This document shows positions 61,504-64,000 of a DNA stretch of 64,000 bases, in pieces (within the stretch, counting starts at the first letter, position 1; every line of letters begins with the position of its first letter). The notes beneath the pieces are model-generated. The model saw only the letters and a program-made list of their open reading frames with translations. It searched no databases and had not been told where the DNA came from. The translations under genes and the position numbers were made by a program. Origin of the DNA: Marinobacter xestospongiae (GTDB lineage Bacteria > Pseudomonadota > Gammaproteobacteria > Pseudomonadales > Oleiphilaceae); NCBI RefSeq assembly GCF_023156385.1, contig NZ_JAKZAK010000012.1, positions 1 to 64,000 on the forward strand. The letters are read 5' to 3'.

Positions 61504-64000
61504 ATGGCCAATGGTGAGCCCAGAGCCAATAACCCCCAGGAACAGGCGAACGTCGACGAGTTCCTGCAAACCGAGTCTGGAGGCAGGGCTGCCACCGGAC
61601 CTGCTGCTGTAATCCTCTTTCTGGTTCCTCTGTGCTGGTCACTGTTCCAGCTTTGGATCGCGTCGCCGCTGCCGTATCTGGTGGAGTTCGGCATCTTCAA
61701 CTCCACTGAGGCGCGTTCGATCCACCTGGCATTTGCCGCTTTCCTTTCGTTTGCCGCTTTCCCCATGATCAAGGGCAAACACATTGACCGAGTCCCTGTC
61801 TATGACTGGGTACTGGCGCTTGCTGCGGCGTTTTCCGCCAGTTACCTCTACGTATTTTACGATCAACTCGCCACCCGCCCGGGCGCCCCGATCCTGCAGG
61901 ACATGATCGTGGCATTGGGCGGCCTGGTACTGCTGCTGGAAGCCACGCGGCGGTCCCTGGGGTTGCCGCTGACCATCGTTGCGGCTGTGTTCATCACCTA
62001 CGCCCTGGCCGGCCCCTACATGCCGGATGTGATCTCTCACAAAGGCGCAAGTCTGGAAAAACTGGCGTCGCACCAATGGCTGGGTACTGAAGGCGTGTTT
62101 GGTGTAGCCCTTGGGGTTTCCACCAGCTTTGTGTTCCTGTTCGTGCTGTTTGGCGCTTTGCTGGAGCGGGCAGGTGCTGGTAACTACTTCATCCAGGTCG
62201 CCTATGCGCTGCTGGGTCATATGCGGGGCGGTCCCGCCAAGGCGGCGGTTGTCTCCAGTGGTCTCAGTGGGGTGATTTCCGGCTCCTCGATTGCCAACGT
62301 GGTGACCACCGGTACCTTTACCATTCCGCTGATGAAGCGGGTGGGCTTTCCGGCCACCAAGGCCGGTGCTGTCGAAGTGGCGGCTTCCACCAATGGCCAG
62401 CTGACCCCGCCGATCATGGGTGCAGCTGCGTTCCTGATGGTGGAGTACGTGGGTATTTCCTACCTTGAGGTGATCAAGCACGCCATCCTGCCTGCGCTGA
62501 TTTCCTACGTCGCGTTGATCTACATCGTGCACCTGGAAGCGTGCAAGCTGAAGATGCAGGGCGTCGAGCGCCTCAACCGTCCGACCATGGCCCAGCGCAT
62601 GCTGAACTGGGTGGTGCTGGCATTGGGACTGTGCGTGCTGACCCTGGCGGTCTACTACGGCGTGGGCTGGACTAAAGACTTACTGGGCGCTGCCGCCGTC
62701 TGGGTGCTGGGCCCGCTGTTGCTGGCGGTTTACATCGGCTTGGTGTGGTACGCCACCCGCTTCCCGGAACTGCCGGAAGATGATCCTGAAAGGGCCATGG
62801 ATGAGTTGCCGCCAGTGGGGCCGACGGTCAAGACCGGTCTCTACTTCCTGCTGCCGGTGGTGGTGCTGGTGTGGTGCCTGACCGTCGAGCGTTTCTCGCC
62901 TCAGCTGTCTGCCTTCTGGGCGACGGTGTTCATGGTGTTCATCGTGCTGACCCAGCGCCCGCTCAAGGCCTTCTTCCACAAGCACGGCCAACTGGGGCAG
63001 AGCTTCTCCACTGGGGTGGGCGATCTGCTGCACTCCCTGGTTACCGGTGCCCGCAACATGGTGGGTATTGGGGTGGCGACGGCGACCGCGGGTATTGTGG
63101 TTGGTACCGTGACGCTGACCGGTATTGGCCTGGTGATGACCCAGTTTGTCGAGTTTATCTCCGGCGGCAACCTGTTGCTGATGCTGATCTTCACCGCGCT
63201 GATCAGCCTGATCCTGGGGATGGGCCTGCCGACCACCGCCAACTACATTGTGGTGTCCACGCTGATGGCGCCGGTCATTGTGACCCTGGGTGCCCAGAAC
63301 GGCCTGATCGTGCCGCTGATTGCGGTCCACCTGTTCGTGTTCTATTTCGGTATCCTGGCGGACGACACGCCGCCCGTGGGGCTGGCGGCATATGCCGCCG
63401 CGGCGATATCGGGGGCGGACCCGATCCGCACCGGTGTTCAGGGTTTCACCTACGACATTCGTACCGCGATCCTGCCGTTCATGTTCATCTTCAACACCCA
63501 GTTGTTGTTGATCGGGTTGTCAGGCTGGTTTGACCTGCTGGTGACCATTTTCAGCGCGGTGACGGCGATGCTGGTGTTCTCGGCGGCTACCCAGGGGTTC
63601 TGGTTCACCCGCAGCCACAAGTGGGAAACCGCGCTGCTGCTGCTGATCACTTTCACCCTGTTCCGGCCCGGCTTCTGGTGGGACATGGTCTATCCGGAGA
63701 CCGCCGATTATCCCGGTACCGAGATCATGGCGCACGTCGATCAGGTGCCGGACGGTGCGCCTCTGGTGATCAAGGCGTCCGGCATGTCGGTGGATGGGGA
63801 CGATATCTCCACCTACGTCAAGCTGCCGCTGCCGGCGGGTGAGAGCCCGAGCGACCGGTTGATGCAGGCGGGGCTGGAACTGAGCCAGAACGGCGACCAG
63901 ATGGTGGTGGATTTCGTTGGCTTTGGCAGTGCTGCGGAAGACGCCGGCATCTACTTTGGCTGGACCGTTGACGCGGTGCAGGTGGAGCTGGAGCGGCCGC
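61504..64000 (+). CDS. TAXI TRAP fused permease (partial, runs off right edge)
   Basis: The open frame begins MANGEPRANNPQEQANVDEF (ATG at 61504, AGGACG upstream) and stays open to base 64000, at least 832 codons. A small-permease-like N-terminal part is fused to a large-permease (DctM-type) part, with many membrane helices. Signatures include SSGLSGVISGSSIANVVTTG, AAVEVAAS-like TNGQLTPPIMGAAAF and LGMGLPTTANYIVVSTLMAP. It is the membrane part of the tripartite transporter with the upstream binding protein, driven by a sodium or proton gradient. The C-terminal end lies outside the window; the visible final part (after about residue 730) is soluble-looking. Confidence 0.92.
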   Translation, partial: MANGEPRANNPQEQANVDEFLQTESGGRAATGPAAVILFLVPLCWSLFQLWIASPLPYLVEFGIFNSTEARSIHLAFAAFLSFAAFPMIKGKHIDRVPVYDWVLALAAAFSASYLYVFYDQLATRPGAPILQDMIVALGGLVLLLEATRRSLGLPLTIVAAVFITYALAGPYMPDVISHKGASLEKLASHQWLGTEGVFGVALGVSTSFVFLFVLFGALLERAGAGNYFIQVAYALLGHMRGGPAKAAVVSSGLSGVISGSSIANVVTTGTFTIPLMKRVGFPATKAGAVEVAASTNGQLTPPIMGAAAFLMVEYVGISYLEVIKHAILPALISYVALIYIVHLEACKLKMQGVERLNRPTMAQRMLNWVVLALGLCVLTLAVYYGVGWTKDLLGAAAVWVLGPLLLAVYIGLVWYATRFPELPEDDPERAMDELPPVGPTVKTGLYFLLPVVVLVWCLTVERFSPQLSAFWATVFMVFIVLTQRPLKAFFHKHGQLGQSFSTGVGDLLHSLVTGARNMVGIGVATATAGIVVGTVTLTGIGLVMTQFVEFISGGNLLLMLIFTALISLILGMGLPTTANYIVVSTLMAPVIVTLGAQNGLIVPLIAVHLFVFYFGILADDTPPVGLAAYAAAAISGADPIRTGVQGFTYDIRTAILPFMFIFNTQLLLIGLSGWFDLLVTIFSAVTAMLVFSAATQGFWFTRSHKWETALLLLITFTLFRPGFWWDMVYPETADYPGTEIMAHVDQVPDGAPLVIKASGMSVDGDDISTYVKLPLPAGESPSDRLMQAGLELSQNGDQMVVDFVGFGSAAEDAGIYFGWTVDAVQVELERP

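Overview
The window looks like a chromosomal stretch of a high-G+C marine gammaproteobacterium, most likely Marinobacter or a close Pseudomonas-like relative. The grounds are the gene families and their order: fdxA-mutS-(fatty-acid genes)-pncC-recA, fadH, and a nadK / metallophosphoesterase / rhomboid / DUF1853 block next to pepN. This is inference from gene content; no database was searched.

Layout. (1) 1-3.5 kb is an AT-richer accessory patch with an imperfect 2-kb tandem duplication: a beta-propeller-like protein, a small partner, and a truncated second propeller copy at the left edge. (2) 3.5-13.1 kb is core: fdxA, mutS, a divergent AraC regulator facing an acyl-CoA ligase / enoyl-CoA isomerase pair, pncC, a 268-bp MITE-like element, then recA with a LexA box, and a flavodoxin-fold gene where recX is often found. 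(3) 13.1-24.1 kb holds two large type Va autotransporters with extended signal peptides, Pro-Glu repeat linkers and almost identical beta-barrels, with an AraC-type regulator between them. (4) 24.2-34.2 kb: an SDR enzyme, then a dense c-di-GMP signalling locus with a REC-GGDEF-EAL-REC protein, a stand-alone REC, a REC plus degenerate HD-GYP protein, a PAS-LOV-GGDEF-EAL-REC protein with a blue-light photoreceptor signature, and a PilZ protein. (5) 34.5-39.2 kb: a Lon-like AAA protease followed by a FixJ-type regulator and a REC-PAS histidine kinase. (6) 39.3-45.5 kb: lipid genes (MaoC-like, fadH) with two AraC regulators, and an isolated tRNA-Asp with a near-consensus promoter. (7) 45.7-55 kb: the nadK block, a tandem pair of Fur-box-controlled small RNAs resembling the PrrF1/PrrF2 arrangement of Pseudomonas, DUF1315 and DUF2797 genes, and pepN. 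(8) 55.1-64 kb: a DUF1329 / YCF48-like / MMPL envelope transport module and a TAXI-type TRAP transporter whose fused permease runs off the right edge.

The most interesting items are the tandem Fur-controlled sRNAs (50.75-51.11 kb), the LOV-type c-di-GMP protein whose usual signalling Gln is Leu, with its degenerate HD-GYP neighbour, the MITE-like element touching the pncC stop codon, and the autotransporter pair with identical barrels and hexanucleotide-repeat linkers.
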